Assembly: GCF_041146395.1 (NCBI RefSeq)
Contig: NC_090989.1
Span: 217,218,843-217,282,842 of the forward strand
DNA: 64,000 nt
Direction of reading: 5' to 3'
From: Eulemur rufifrons
Taxonomy: Eukaryota > Chordata > Mammalia > Primates > Lemuridae
The notes beneath the pieces were generated by a model, which saw only the letters and a list, made by a program, of their open reading frames with translations, had not been told where the DNA came from and searched no databases. Every line of letters begins with the position of its first letter. Position 1 is the first letter of the stretch. Below, piece by piece: positions 12,451 through 24,200 of the stretch. The position numbers and the translations under genes were made by a program.

Positions 12451-13384
12451 ATACATAGTGACAAAACAACATACTCATCTTGATTTCTTTTACTAAGGTC
12501 TAATTATTCTTACAGTTTCAGAAGTGCACGAATGTATTAAGCATCCATCAAATGTTGAATAACTGAATAAAGCAAATATTTTTTTTGCTATCTTCAACTC
12601 CATTATAAATGTGCACACATAGACACAAACACATACACACATGTATGCATGTAAATAAAACTACCAAATTGTTTCTGCTTTCACAGAAAACGCAAGAAGC
12701 AAGAAGAGACAAGTGTGTTTCTTTCCAGTAGGCACCTGGCAGCAGCTTCTCACAATTGGCACCGGATCTGTGGCCAAAACAAAACCATAATCTCATGGTG
12801 AAATTCATCCCCTCATCAGTCTCTCAGCGAACTAAACCCTGCATCAACCTGATTTACTGTTAAGCAACCTGACCTGGGGTAACCACTGCCCCATAGCAAC
12901 ACAATGAAATATTTATCGGTGGTTGCTACTATTTCTTGGAGCCCTCCCTTCCCTCCTATTCTTTTTCCCCAATCTCACTTCTTTTGTTCCTCACGCTCTT
13001 TACCTTTGGTGCTCAGAGTTCAGGGGTGGATTATATATACTGGCTTCTGAGATGAGACTGGAAAATTAAAACATTTGTCCTGCCCAGGAAAGAAAAATGC
13101 TCCAAGCCCACTTGAAGAGAAATCACCCATGAGACAGACATTTTAGACTACAAAATTCTAGTAATTAATGATATTTTTTTTTTCAGGTTCCCAAAGTCAA
13201 ATTGCAAAATGCAATGTAATACATATTTGTCAACCTGGTTTTGCAAGCTGCATATTTCATAGGAGTGAAAAAGCTGAACAATTTCTCTAAATCATACAAT
13301 TCATACCCCTAGCAACCCGTGATTGTGTTTGCCTTGTATCTGATAATAGATTTGAGAATTTACAAAGAAACACCAAAAGATGGA
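12451..13384. other. No recognised gene; short CA-rich patch
   Basis: Unique sequence containing a broken (CA)n-like patch at about 12605-12640. A minus-strand frame of 86 codons (12548-12808) reads through that patch and has no recognised motif. Confidence 0.45.
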
Positions 13385-13925
13385 TAGTGCAAAACCACCG
13401 CATAGCAGACTTAAAAACAAATGCCATTCACTTTTTGGCAGCCATACTCATGATCACCAATAATGGGAAAACAACCCCAATGTCCTTCAACTGGTGAAGG
13501 GAAAAACAGCTGTGATGGATCCATATGACAGAATACTACTCAGCAATAAAAAAGGAATAAACTTTGACACACACTACCTCACGGATGAAATCTCAAATGC
13601 ATTATGCAAAGTGAAAGAATCCAGACTCAAAAGACTACATACTGTATTATCCATTCGTATGCCATTCTAGAAAAAAAGTAAAACTACAGGGACAGAAAAC
13701 AGAGCAATGGTTGCATGAGGTTGGGGGTGGGGAAAAGAACTGACTATAAAGGAGCCCAGGCGAATTTTTGGTGGGGGGTGGGGAGGGGAGACCGTTCTCT
13801 ATCTTGATTGTGACGTCGGTCATACAACTATACACATTTGTTAAAATCCAACAGAAGAATACATTAAGCAGGATAAATTTTACTATATATAAATAAGACC
13901 TAATTTAAATTTCTTAAAAATATGC
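13385..13925 (+). mobile_element. L1M-type LINE 3' end
   Basis: Old mammalian L1 tail: 'agaatactactcagcaataa', 'aagtgaaagaatccagactc', 'agaaaacagagcaatggttg', then a G-rich section and 'cttgattgtgac'. The 5' part is missing and nothing codes. The G-rich tracts at 13723-13732 and 13771-13789 are part of the L1 3' UTR. Confidence 0.8.
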
Positions 13926-13929
13926 TATT

Positions 13930-14425
13930 CAAAACTAATTTATTTTTCACACAAATTTATTGTGAAAAAAATAAAAGCAGGAATTGCTTCCATGTGGACA
14001 CAAATGACTGGGAACAGGCTTGAAGGAAACTTGGGGGGTGATGGAAACTGTCTATATCCTGATAGAAATACAGACTTTTGTCCAAACTCAAAGACTATAC
14101 ACTTAAGTATGTAAATTTTACATCCAGAGAAGAAAAAGTATAAACAAATATTGAACTGTAGTTAATGACGTGCATGCTGATATACTTAGGGGGAAGTGGA
14201 CTAATGTTTCCAATTTACTCTGAAATGCATCAAAAAAATTACATGGATTAATGGACAAAGAAAGCTGGACAGGTGCATTATCACATAGATATGTAATAAT
14301 GAAAATATGTGGAATGCTAATGGTAGAATCTAGGTGGTAAATACAGTGGTGCTCACGTTAAAGTTTTGCAAAACTTTGCTGTTTGTTTGAAAATTGTTCT
14401 AATAAAATGTTGGAGGTTGGGAAAA
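13930..14425 (+). mobile_element. L1M/L1ME LINE 3' end
   Basis: Continues with L1-tail wording: 'ctatatcctgatagaaatac', 'actatacacttaagtatgta', 'tgcatgctgatatacttagg', 'gtagaatctaggtggtaaat' and 'ttctaataaaatgttgg'. It may be a second L1 copy beside 13385-13925 or an extended tail of the same one. Confidence 0.75.
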
Positions 14426-14429
14426 ATCA

Positions 14430-14708
14430 AGTCTAAAGAATTAAAATATTGGTTCCAGGACCCCCTGCAGATAACAAAATTCACAGATGCCCAATTCCCT
14501 TATGTAAAATAGTGTAGTATTTGCATATAACCTCCACACTTTAAACATCTCTAGGTTACTCATAATACCTAATACGATGTAAATGCTATGTAAATAGTTG
14601 TTATACTGCATTTTAAAAATTGTATTACTTTTTATTGGTTTTTTCCGAATATTTTCCATCCACAGTTGGTTGCCTCCACAGGAATCTGCAGATACAGAGA
14701 GTCAAGTG
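14430..14708 (-). mobile_element. Tigger3/MER8-like MITE
   Basis: Reads 'attggttccaggaccccctg', 'gtagtatttgcatataacct', 'aatgctatgtaaatagttgt', then 'ttccgaatattttccatc' and 'ctgcagatacagagagtc', followed by TA. That is the reversed wording of the MER8/Tigger3 family (pogo-type, TA target). Non-coding and diverged. Confidence 0.7.
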
Positions 14709-15943
14709 TATACACATAAAGGAAAGGATTTTAAAGGATTTAATAAAAACATAAGCCATTAACTCTTAAAAAATGTAGGGTATCATTTTTCTTTGACATT
14801 TTTTTTCTAGTCATCTAACATATTCAGATTCAAAGCTTATAAATTATACCACAAATGCAGAACAGTGCCTCTTTACAGGATTTACTCAACTACAAACTTG
14901 AATTAGACAAATGAGGCTGAACACGGGCTCTACTTATCCATTGATTTTAAGAGAAAACCGACTCTTTCAGAATGCCTTCATAATTCCCGCCACTGTATTA
15001 ACTCACAGTGCAGGAGCTGAAACTGGTCCACTGGGGAAAACTGTCTCTAAGTTTTATTCCCAATGATTTAATCCCAATGTTCCCCAAAGTCTGAGCTGTA
15101 GTCATGAAATTTGAAAAGGCCAACTTTATGTACTGGTGATTCATCTTGTTATCTTCATTTAGGTCCACACTGGAAGCCTTTGCTCTCTAGGGGTAATTCA
15201 GCAATCTCAGATTCAATGCCAGGCTGGACTCTCAACCCAGTTTTTATCAGTTAATACTAACTATTCATTAGGACTTATGCCTATGGAGCTGGAACTTTCT
15301 CCCGAGAAGGACTGTGCTACAACCACACTGCTTATAAAATTTCCAACATCTACAAATCTCCGAATGGTTGTTTTGACTGTAATTACACAATCTGAAAGAC
15401 GACAGCTGATCAGAAGGTTGCTAAATAGAGCTTTCATTTAAAATGCCCTTGTTGTGGCAGCTCCCAGGTAGGCAGCAGCAGTCCCTCACCCCAGGACACA
15501 CACACACACACACACACACACACCTCTACTATAGAGGTTTAAAGGTCAGGGTCAGGTGTACAGGACAGTTTGTGAAATGTCTTACAAAGTGGTAAATGAG
15601 TTGTCTTTCTACTCAAGAACAAGGAAACAATCATCAGGGGTGGGGGATTTAACTTGCTGGTTTATAAACACTATTATGAGCTGGGAAACCAATCTAAGTG
15701 TTTCAACATAAATATATGATAAAATAAATGATGGTTGCTCTATGCATGTTCCTTTAGAATGATGATGTTGTTAAGGAATTCTTCCTGACTTGAGGAGTAT
15801 GTGGAACCTCCTAACTTACTGTTGTCATGGGACACTGGGATTCTGGTCAGTTCTTACCCCTTTAGCTGTGTCTCAGCATGGGTACCAATGTCTCAGCATT
15901 GGAATTCCTCATTCTAATCTCAGAATGATTTGGGTATAAATTA
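14709..15943. other. No recognised gene; contains a CA repeat
   Basis: Unique AT-rich sequence. The (CA)n at about 15498-15523 is the only clear structure. Confidence 0.5.
15498..15523. repeat. (CA)n microsatellite
   Basis: About 13 CA units. Confidence 0.9.
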
Positions 15944-16092
15944 GGGTTGCCAAGCTTATCAAATAATAATATAGGATGGTGAGTTAAACTTAAATTTCAG
16001 ATAAACAACAAATAACTATTTTAGTGTCAGTATGTCCTGTGCCATATTTAGAACATAATCATGCTAAAAAATTGTTATTTTATCTGGCACCC
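15944..16092. mobile_element. TA-flanked palindromic MITE
   Basis: The left terminus GGGTTGCCA and right terminus TGGCACCC are near inverted repeats, and each is bordered by TA (15942-15943 and 16093-16094). The interior is also roughly palindromic: 'tcagataaacaacaaataac' on the left against 'ttgttattttatctgg' on the right. This fits a Tc1/mariner-class MITE. Family name not assigned. Confidence 0.65.
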
Positions 16093-16204
16093 TAGGTATA
16101 AATATAAACGTGAAATGTGCTAGTGAAAAAGCTTTTTAAAAATATACTAATCCGTGCCTTCAAAACTGGTTTTTCTTTTTTGGCCTCAAGCCTGGACTTT
16201 GGGG

Positions 16205-16335
16205 TTGAAAAGATAGTAAGCTCTGTGAGGGTAATGACTAGGTTTGATTTCTTAACTTTTATCTCGAATGTCTAGCTCAGTGTCTTGCACACAATAAGCT
16301 CTCAAAAAATATCCATGGAGAAAGCAAATGAATGA
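16205..16335 (+). repeat. L2 LINE 3' end
   Basis: L2 tail wording: 'agctctgtgagggtaatgac', 'gctcagtgtcttgcacacaa' and 'taagctctcaaaaaatatcc', ending in gaatga. Confidence 0.75.
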
Positions 16336-17699
16336 TGATGACTGGCTGAACTCTGGATATCTCTCGTGCTGCCTTATTCCCGGGAGACTTCAGTTCTCCC
16401 AATGTTAAGGAATGACCCCATTGTTCCCAATCCTCCAAGAAGTTTCCGTCATCTTTTCTCTCTGTACATAGATGAGTTGGAGAAGGGCACCCCACTGGTC
16501 TAAGAAGTAAGTGTGAAAAGCGTGTCCACATCCTAAGGGGTATTACTGGAACATTCTATCTAAAGCAAAAGCTGCCTTTGAGCCAGGGCCCAGCAAATTT
16601 GTCCTAAGGACACAAGGACGCAGTCTTGTTTCTCACCTGCTTACTGAGCTGGGTTTTTGTACTCTTGTGGTTTTTGGTTTGTTTTTTGTTTGTTTGTTTT
16701 TGAATAATAGCCTGCCTGGGCTCAACAACTCATATATGAAAATGCTTGCTTAGCTTTGTCAATGGATTAAAAAAAAAAATCTACATAGTCACTAACAATT
16801 TTCATTAACTGTATCTACCCTTGTTTCTATCTGATTTTATGTTTGGCCTCTTCTATTTTCTATCCTCACCCACCACCACCTTCCTCCTAATAAATTTCTA
16901 ATATCAAATTTCCACAGCTAGGCTTCTTAAAATTTGTTCTATTGCTGTTATTTTAGAAGGTATTCCATTTCTCCAAAAACCACATAAAGTACCTAACTCC
17001 TTAGAAGAACTCCTTTTTACGTGCACTGTTACGCTATTTGAAGAACTCCCTTCTTCTGGAACTTCATGAACATCAGCAATCACACTCAATTACTGTTCTC
17101 ATTATCATACTCTTGTGTCAGGGAGAAGCATGTACTGCCACAACAGAGAAGCAATGTTACTTGTTCCTCATTTATTATATGCGCAGCTGAATAGGTAATG
17201 TCTGTATCTGTCTCAAGACTAACCAAGTTAATTTCACGTTTAATTGCAAAATCAGCTCTTTTAGGCAAAACTGTGTCTAGAGGGAGAGCTGAATGTGCTA
17301 AGAAATATTCTAAATGTTGAGGAGAAAGGTACAAAGAGAAAGTTTGAAAAGAAACTAGAACAGAAAATATGAAAAATGCTTCTCTGATGGCAGTGCAGGC
17401 CAACAGTAAAATCACAAACGACATTGATTCAAGATGGTAATTAATGGATCAGAATGAACATCAGAAAGTAGCTCGTCTGCTCCATGATTGTACAAGTGAA
17501 ATAAGCCCAATGGAGGGTGACAATGCTAACAGCCACTCTGAGCTAGTAGGAAAGCTGAGACCAGAATCCAAATATCCTAAATCCTGTCAATGCTTATCGT
17601 ATAACAGTGTCTTTCCAACTGGCTACTCTGATGTCTACACTTAAAATGAGACGGAACTGCGCAGGGCACCACGAAATGATGTAAGTTCTAGCGGAATTA
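16336..17699. other. No recognised repeat; adjacent minus-strand open frames
   Basis: Unique sequence. On the minus strand, a 112-codon frame (17424 to 17086) is followed with a 4-base overlap, in another frame, by a 61-codon frame (17089 to 16904). On the plus strand a 66-codon frame lies at 17444-17644. I do not recognise any of the translations. There is no splice context, poly-A tail or duplication that would prove a processed pseudogene. Confidence 0.4.
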
Positions 17700-17803
17700 A
17701 GAGAAAATTACAGCTCCTAGCTCTATTATTGCCTCCATCACTTACCTTCCTTTAAAAAATTAATCTAAAAATATCACTTATTCTTTCACTAAAGGTTCCT
17801 ATG

Positions 17804-20283
17804 TGCTAGACCAGGGCTGGGAGACCTGAGGCCTTAAAGCCACATATGGCCTTCTGGGTCCTTAAGTGTGGCCTTTTGACTGAATCCAAATTTTACAGAA
17901 CAAATCCTTTCATTTTTATCAATGTATTTTCGTTTATCTTTTATATTTTTATCTTATTTTTAAAATGAATGTATTTAAAATACCAAAGAATAAATGTTTC
18001 AACAAAATAACCCTCCCAGATTGACTGGCACAATGAGAACATTCATAAGCCATAAGGGCTGAATTGACGGCTGCTGTGCTCATGATTTAGTTCTAACTTC
18101 CCCACCTGACTGGTGCCACTACTACACGAGGCTGGTTGGCAAGAGTTTATGGGGGTCGAGTACACCAGTCTAATATCAGTTTTTGACAACAGTGCACTGT
18201 GTTTCTGTTTGAAGTGGAATTTGTGAATAGTTGTACAGCTCAAGAGTATTTTTTAATTGTCTGCTTAACAGCCCATCATGTCAGAGAAGAATGAGAGAAC
18301 TGCTGAAGGAAGAAAACAGATTTTTTAATGAGGATTGGGAATTGCAATATTATCTTGTTTCTGCTAAAGATAAGATGACTTGCTTGCTTTGTGATACTGC
18401 AATATTAACATTAGAGAAATTGAACATTTATCAGCATTATAACACTTATAAGGACCACAAATATTTTAAATTAGAGGGAGGGGCATGAAAGGTTGCATTG
18501 CAGAAATTAAAAAATGAAAAGCAAAAAGCAAAGACAATTCATTCAAGCAGCAATAAGATCTGCAAATAATGCCATGGGAGCAACTTATAAAGTAGCTTAT
18601 ATACTTGGGAAAAAAGGGACGCCATTCAGTGATGTAGAAATCGTGCGTGAAAGAATGCATTAAGTTGTAGGATGCTTAGACCCCAATAACATTTCAAAGT
18701 ACAAACAACTGCCTCTTTCAAGGAGAACCATAACTGAGCCAGCCACAGCATGAATTAGCCTTCAACTTAACAGAACAACTTTGTGAAATACTTCAAAAGG
18801 AAAATATATATTATTCAATCGTTTTGGATGAATCAACTGATACTACTGTTTCAGCACAGATTTTATATTAATACTTCATTTGGGTCATAACAGAAGATTT
18901 TCTTTGCTACAAAGAGTTACTTGATTTGGGCACTCTTGCAAACCTAACACAGGGAATAGATATCTTCAACAACTTTCAAGTTAAACATGATGAAGCTGAA
19001 CTCAATGTGGTAAATTTAGTGAGTGTATGTACAGATGATGTACCTTCCCTGACAGGAAAACATGAAGGGTTTATTGCACAGATTAAAAAAAATGTATTAA
19101 AACATCCAGATGCTCTCACTTCTTTTCATTGTATCTTGCATCAGCAAAATCTCTGTGCTAAAGATACTATTTTAAGTGACACTTTGCAACAAGTTATAAG
19201 TATTGTTAATTATATTTATGCAAACGCAACACAGCATCATCAGTTTCGTAACATGCCAAAGTTGAACCATGAGGTATTCAGTGTGGATTTGCTATATCAT
19301 TCTAAAGTGCATTGGCTATCACAGGGACAGGTGTTAGTCAAAATTTTATTTCTGTGAGAACAGATAGTTAAATTTTATGAAGAACAGAATCAGCAATGTG
19401 AATTACTGAAAGAAGATTTCTATAGGAATGCAGCATTTCTGTGTGAAATGTCAAATCAAAACAACTTGAACATTTCTTTGCAGGGTAAAACTAAGTCTAT
19501 ATATGATATATGGCAAAAAAAAAAAAAAAAATCTAAGCATTTTGGAAAAAAGCTATCTTTTTCCAAAACACTTGTTCAAAAGGAAATTTCAGATGAACAT
19601 TTTCTGCAGTTAGCAAAGGTCATTTATAAGCAGGATGATATACGTAAATCATATGAAGAATATGAAGCTGTTACAGACCTATTAGCTGGAGAGCACAATG
19701 AAAGATTCACTGACATTGAGAATCATGACAAATTAGCATTTCAGCCTCACCTAGTTGATATCACCAAGGCACCTAAAGAACTACAGATAAATTGATCGAG
19801 CTCTCAGTAGGTGACATTTTAAAGTCATTGTGTGATGCTAAGAAAGATTGAATTGAAATATAGAAACATGCAGTAGAATACCCACACCTTCAGCGACATG
19901 CCCGAAAAATGCTTTAGTGCTTTTCAACCACTTACTGCTGTGAATTTATATTCTCCTACCTAAGCCAAATCAAGATGCCCTTAAGGTCACAAATGACTGA
20001 TACCCATCTAGAGGACCAACTGAAACTGCGGATCTCCATGCTGCAACTAAATATTCAAATGCTTTCCAACAACAAAGTCATTAAAAAGGCTAGTTAACTT
20101 TAAAATTAACAAAGAGTTTTCATTTTCTGAAATTATTAAGTACATAGTAGTTAAACTTTTTTAGAAAATAATGTACATTTTTAAGTATATCTAACTGAAA
20201 TGTCTTGAATGTGGCCTTATTTGATTACAGCCAAATTAATGTGGACTTCCAACATGAAAAGGTTACCCACCCCTGTGCTAGCC
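17804..20283 (+). mobile_element. hAT transposon (Buster/Charlie clade), autonomous-sized
   Basis: The element spans 17812-20275 (2464 bp). Its left end CAGGGCTGGGAGACCT and right end (reversed) CAGGGGTGGGTAACCT are imperfect terminal inverted repeats. The flanks TGCTAGAC (17804-17811) and TGCTAGCC (20276-20283) are an 8-bp target duplication with one mismatch. They fit the nnnTAnnn pattern known for the Buster branch of hAT. The interior holds a broken transposase gene (18278-20097). Subterminal 'gaatccaaattttacagaac' wording is typical of mammalian Charlie-like elements. It landed in an older L2. Confidence 0.85.
18278..20097 (+). pseudogene. hAT (BED-finger) transposase relic
   Basis: This is the decayed gene of a hAT transposase, the nuclear enzyme that cuts and pastes its own element. 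A probable start at 18278 reads MSEKNERTAEG, then needs a one-base frameshift near 18320 to enter the BED zinc-finger part (CLLC, with downstream H residues in YQHYNTYKDH) at about 18330-18480. The catalytic core follows in frame 2: VLDESTD near 18821 with the first D at 18827; VCTDDVPSLTGK near 19025 with the second D at 19034; HCILHQQNLCAK near 19127; and HWLSQG near 19309. ELLKEDFY near 19403 is a possible third acidic site. The hAT C-terminal dimerisation region (RSQMTDTHLEDQLKL) lies near 19995-20040, ending at TAA 20095-20097. Total span is about 606 codons, typical for the family. Several in-frame stops and at least two frame changes make it inactive. Relatives domesticated in mammals include the ZBED5 and GTF2IRD2 hAT-like domains. 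I infer it is not domesticated because it is broken. Confidence 0.85.
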
Positions 20284-20940
20284 ATTGTCTCAGGTCATTC
20301 ACAGTTAACAAGATGCACAGGGCTCCCGTTCCAATTGATTTTACTTCCTGAAAAGAGAAAACAAACAACAACCAAATAGAGAAATATAGTTTTGAATTCA
20401 GACAGGTACCAAAGAAGAAATTAACATGTTGAAGCCAGACAGGAGCTAGGCAGATGAGATTAAGGGTCTACTTTATTAAGAATCGTTGGGGTAGGTCTTT
20501 CAAGGGAGGTGACATTTACTTTGATATGTGAAGAATGAGAGGACATCCATCATGGAAAGACCAAAGAAAGCATAATCTAGGCAAAGGGAACAAGGGAAAG
20601 AGTGTGTTTGAGAGCTAGACAGCGAGAAAGATGTCGCTGAGTGTGATGACTAAAAAGGACGAGCTCAGGGAGGTAAAAAGAGGCCAGATCATGATGGCCC
20701 TTGAAGATCACTAAAAGAAAGTAAGATTTTATTCCGAGGTCAATGGAAAGTCATTAAAAGATCTTTTTATAACTTTGGAAACTTACTCTTTGTGGAGCAT
20801 GATTGTATTAACAAAAGAACAACAGTGGAAGCAGAAACAATTGCTGTGAACCAGGTCCCATGTGTGGTGGTGGTATTAACCAGGATGGTGGCAGTGCAGG
20901 AGAGGAAAGTCCACGGATTTACAGCTTCAAGATAAATTTT

Positions 20941-21240
20941 ATCTGGGTTCAGGGGCTCACAGCTGTAATCCCGGCTACTCAGGAGGCTGAGATGGGAAGA
21001 TTGCTTGAAGCCAGGAGTTTGAGACCACCCTGGGCAACATAGCAAGAACCCATCTCTACAAAAAATGTAAAAATCAGCCAAGAGGGCATGGTGGTGTGCG
21101 CCTGTAGTCCCAGCTCCTCAGGGAGGGCTGAGGCACAGGATTTTGAAGCTGCAGTGAGCTATGATCAAGCTACTGCATTCCATCCTGGGTCAGAGAGTAA
21201 GACCCTGTCTCAATTAAAAAAAAAAAAAAGAAAGAAACAA
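20941..21240 (+). mobile_element. Alu SINE, older dimer (AluJ-like)
   Basis: Sense Alu: 'ctcacagctgtaatcccggc', 'caggagtttgagaccaccct', 'gggcatggtggtgtgcgcct' and 'gcagtgagctatgatcaag', ending in an A-rich tail with G interruptions. It is diverged and lacks the lemur linker. No clear target duplication. Confidence 0.9.
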
Positions 21241-24200
21241 GTCAAGTTTTTCAAGAAGGAACAAATGATCAACCATGATGTTAAGTGAAAGGTAGAGTTG
21301 AACGAGAACAGAAATGTATCCACTGACTTTGAGATATCACAGCATGGTTGGTGTCAACAAAAGCAATTTCACTACAGTATAAAAAAGCCATACAGTGTGG
21401 AACGGTTAAGAGTTATTTTTACGTGTTTGTGTATCACTCCAAACCTATCCTGCATATAATTACACTCACATACATACAGGTCTTTTGTTTCCACATCTAC
21501 TCTCTTCATATATTGCTTTTTTTAACTTGATGTATTATTTTGGAGATCTTTCCTTACCCATACATATACATTTATAACATTACTATTTTGTTATAAGGAT
21601 TTAACTTACACTTTTGATCTCTTCTTACATGCAAAAGTCATGACACTGCATTATAGCATGTACTTCTCTAAGTCTATGCATGAACAATGATGAGTCTTCA
21701 GTTGGGGGAGAATTGACAGATAGAGCTCACCCTACATGGATCGAAGTGGAAACTAAAATCCAAAGATTTTTTTTCTACTGCATGATATTGCCTTCTTTTG
21801 TATTTTAAGAAGTGATCGACATTTGGGAGAGCTCAGCACAGAAACAAAATGTGCAAGCACTTAATTAACAAATAACGTCTTTTCAATGGTGATGTTTTAA
21901 TTGGATTTCTTATTGACTCTTGTATTCATTAAAATAAATACATGAATCAGTATGATTTCTCTTCAAAGCCAGACAATTAAATTGGCTTTGGGTTTTTTTT
22001 GTTGTTGATGCTGATTTTTGTTTGTTTGCTGTTTCCACTTATTCTTTAGGTTTGCCTACTTATTTTATCCTAACTTGCTCAAGATTTCAACAGAAACCAT
22101 GGGTTCAAAAGTCCCTTCTTAATAACAATCTAGAAATTCAGAATGCTGTCATTACTCTACATTTTCTAAATCCAACACCTACTTTTTTAGAATCTGACAC
22201 ATTAGAAATACAACATCAACTAAGAAAATAACAAATATTTTACAGTTATTACCTTTCCTTCAAGTGGCTAAAGATATTATGCAAAATCCATAACCGGCCT
22301 CCCCTCATCATACCCACTTCCAATTTTCTTGGCCATCACTTTTATCTCCCATTTGTTCTTTTCTTTGACTTATCCTGCTTCCTTGAACATGTCTGTAAAG
22401 ACTTCCCTCCAGGACAGTCAAAGGTGTCAGTGGAAAACTGAGGCTAGCACCAGAGAAGTAGAATGGGCTCTCCACCTTCTGCCTCCACCACTGGCAGCCT
22501 TTGCTTCACAACGTGAAAGAACCAAGCCTGTTAAGTTTATGCCAAAATGTGCATCCACGTGAGGGTCAGACCAAAGCAAAATCATGAAAGTCCTGAGATC
22601 CATCTTTCATGCCTTCCTCCCCTTCTTCCAACACAGCCAACCTGAGAGGTGTACAAACTGGGATGCCCCTCGGATGTGTCTTCTTTGGCCCACAGAAATA
22701 TTTTGAAGTTTTTGAATTCATTGCCAACATTTAAAATCGAAAAATGGTATGTAAAAATTGAGACTTGCAGTTATTTTGAATTGGCAATACTGAGCCAGTT
22801 CACCAACCTGAGGGCCACCGGCTGCAGTGAGGGCGCTACACCTTGTGACTTTATATCTGGCCCATCTCACTCTCTCTCAGTACCTGCACTTCCACTATAG
22901 GCATGTGAGTTTATGACCTTTCCAAGTGAAGTACTGCCAAGTGCTCTCTAATAAGGATTTGGCAGCCTTGCCAAAGTAGCTGAGAAACTTTTTTATTTTT
23001 TCATTTATTGCTATCTACAAGGGATTTGGGCTTTGACCTAAACTTTCCCATCGGATATCCCAGTGATATTCAATCTGCTCCTCTGGTTCCTGATTGTCCA
23101 AACACCTAGGGGGCCTGGAAACAAGAGAGAAGGACAGGGAGGTGCGGCACACACTGGACCCGGCACCCACATCCCTCCTCAGGTCTCTCCCACACATCTC
23201 GCCATCCTGTCACCATAAATGTGCCAAATGTTGCAAACTTATGGCTGAAATGCTTCTCCTGGGAACAGATGCATTCTACTGGGATTTTCAAAGACTTAGA
23301 AATGCTATTAAATGCCAAAGACAGGGATCTGCTATAGAGATCGCATCTCATAGCTGGTGAAAATGTGGTAAAGAAGGTAGCCTGGAACACGAGAGCTCCC
23401 CAAAGTCCCTCCTAACCACCACATCTGTATGCTCTCTGCTCGCCATCGGATCCAAGCCCACAATGCTTCCAGAAGGATACATGGCATTCGCAAGATGTGT
23501 GCTAACCACTTTCATTCACCGGTGAGATGCAGAGAGGCTAATGTGAAATGACCACGGTGGGGACATATCCTAAGCAAGAACATGAAGCCTCAGGCACCTG
23601 TCCTAGAGGACACAGACACTCTCATTGTGCAGAAACATAAGGCCAAAGCCACAGACCTCAACCCGCCCGGGATCATCCTACGCAGCTGGATGAGCACAAA
23701 CCCAGGAGGGTTACCTTATACTTAGAAAACTGCACTTCACAAAAGAAAGTCGAATCATTAAGTCATGATCACATTTAAAACTGAAGAGCAGAACATTAAC
23801 CTGCCAAAGAAAACACACAGGGGCACCAGCTGGAAGGAGGGCAGGCTGGAGAGAGGCAACGCAGCAGTGGCCCGCACAGGAAGCACGTGAACTCTGGGTG
23901 CAACCAATTTTAAAGCTGCACCAGACTGAATGGAATATGATTTGTGAAAAGGCATGGCCACAGCTTATGCATGTGAGTCAGATAAGATTGACCTCAGACA
24001 CTTTTGAGTCCTTATTTCTAATGAAATAAGGTTTCCTTACCTCCCAAGTTCCCCTAGGAGATCAGCTCTATGTAAACTGCTTATACAGCCTCCAAGTTTA
24101 GAAAATAGATGGCCAATGTGCTGGTTGCCTCCATGGATCAATTACAGATCAATTAGCAGTGAAGATAAAATGATGCTCAAATTATAAAGCCAGTCCATAG

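Larger units (their letters stand above)
17700..20780 (-). repeat. L2 LINE split by a hAT transposon
   Basis: Left piece 17700-17811 ends in 'aggttcctatgtgctagac'. The right piece 20276-20780 resumes 'tgctagccattgtctcaggt' and continues with antisense L2 wording: 'gggaggtgacatttactttg', 'aggccagatcatgatggccc', 'aagattttattccgaggtca' and 'atggaaagtcattaaaag'. The hAT element lies between the pieces. Confidence 0.7.

Noticed and set aside
18231..18488. Possible domesticated zinc-finger gene
   Set aside because: The BED-finger frame belongs to the hAT transposase relic. A frameshift precedes it and stops follow, so there is no sign of a maintained gene.
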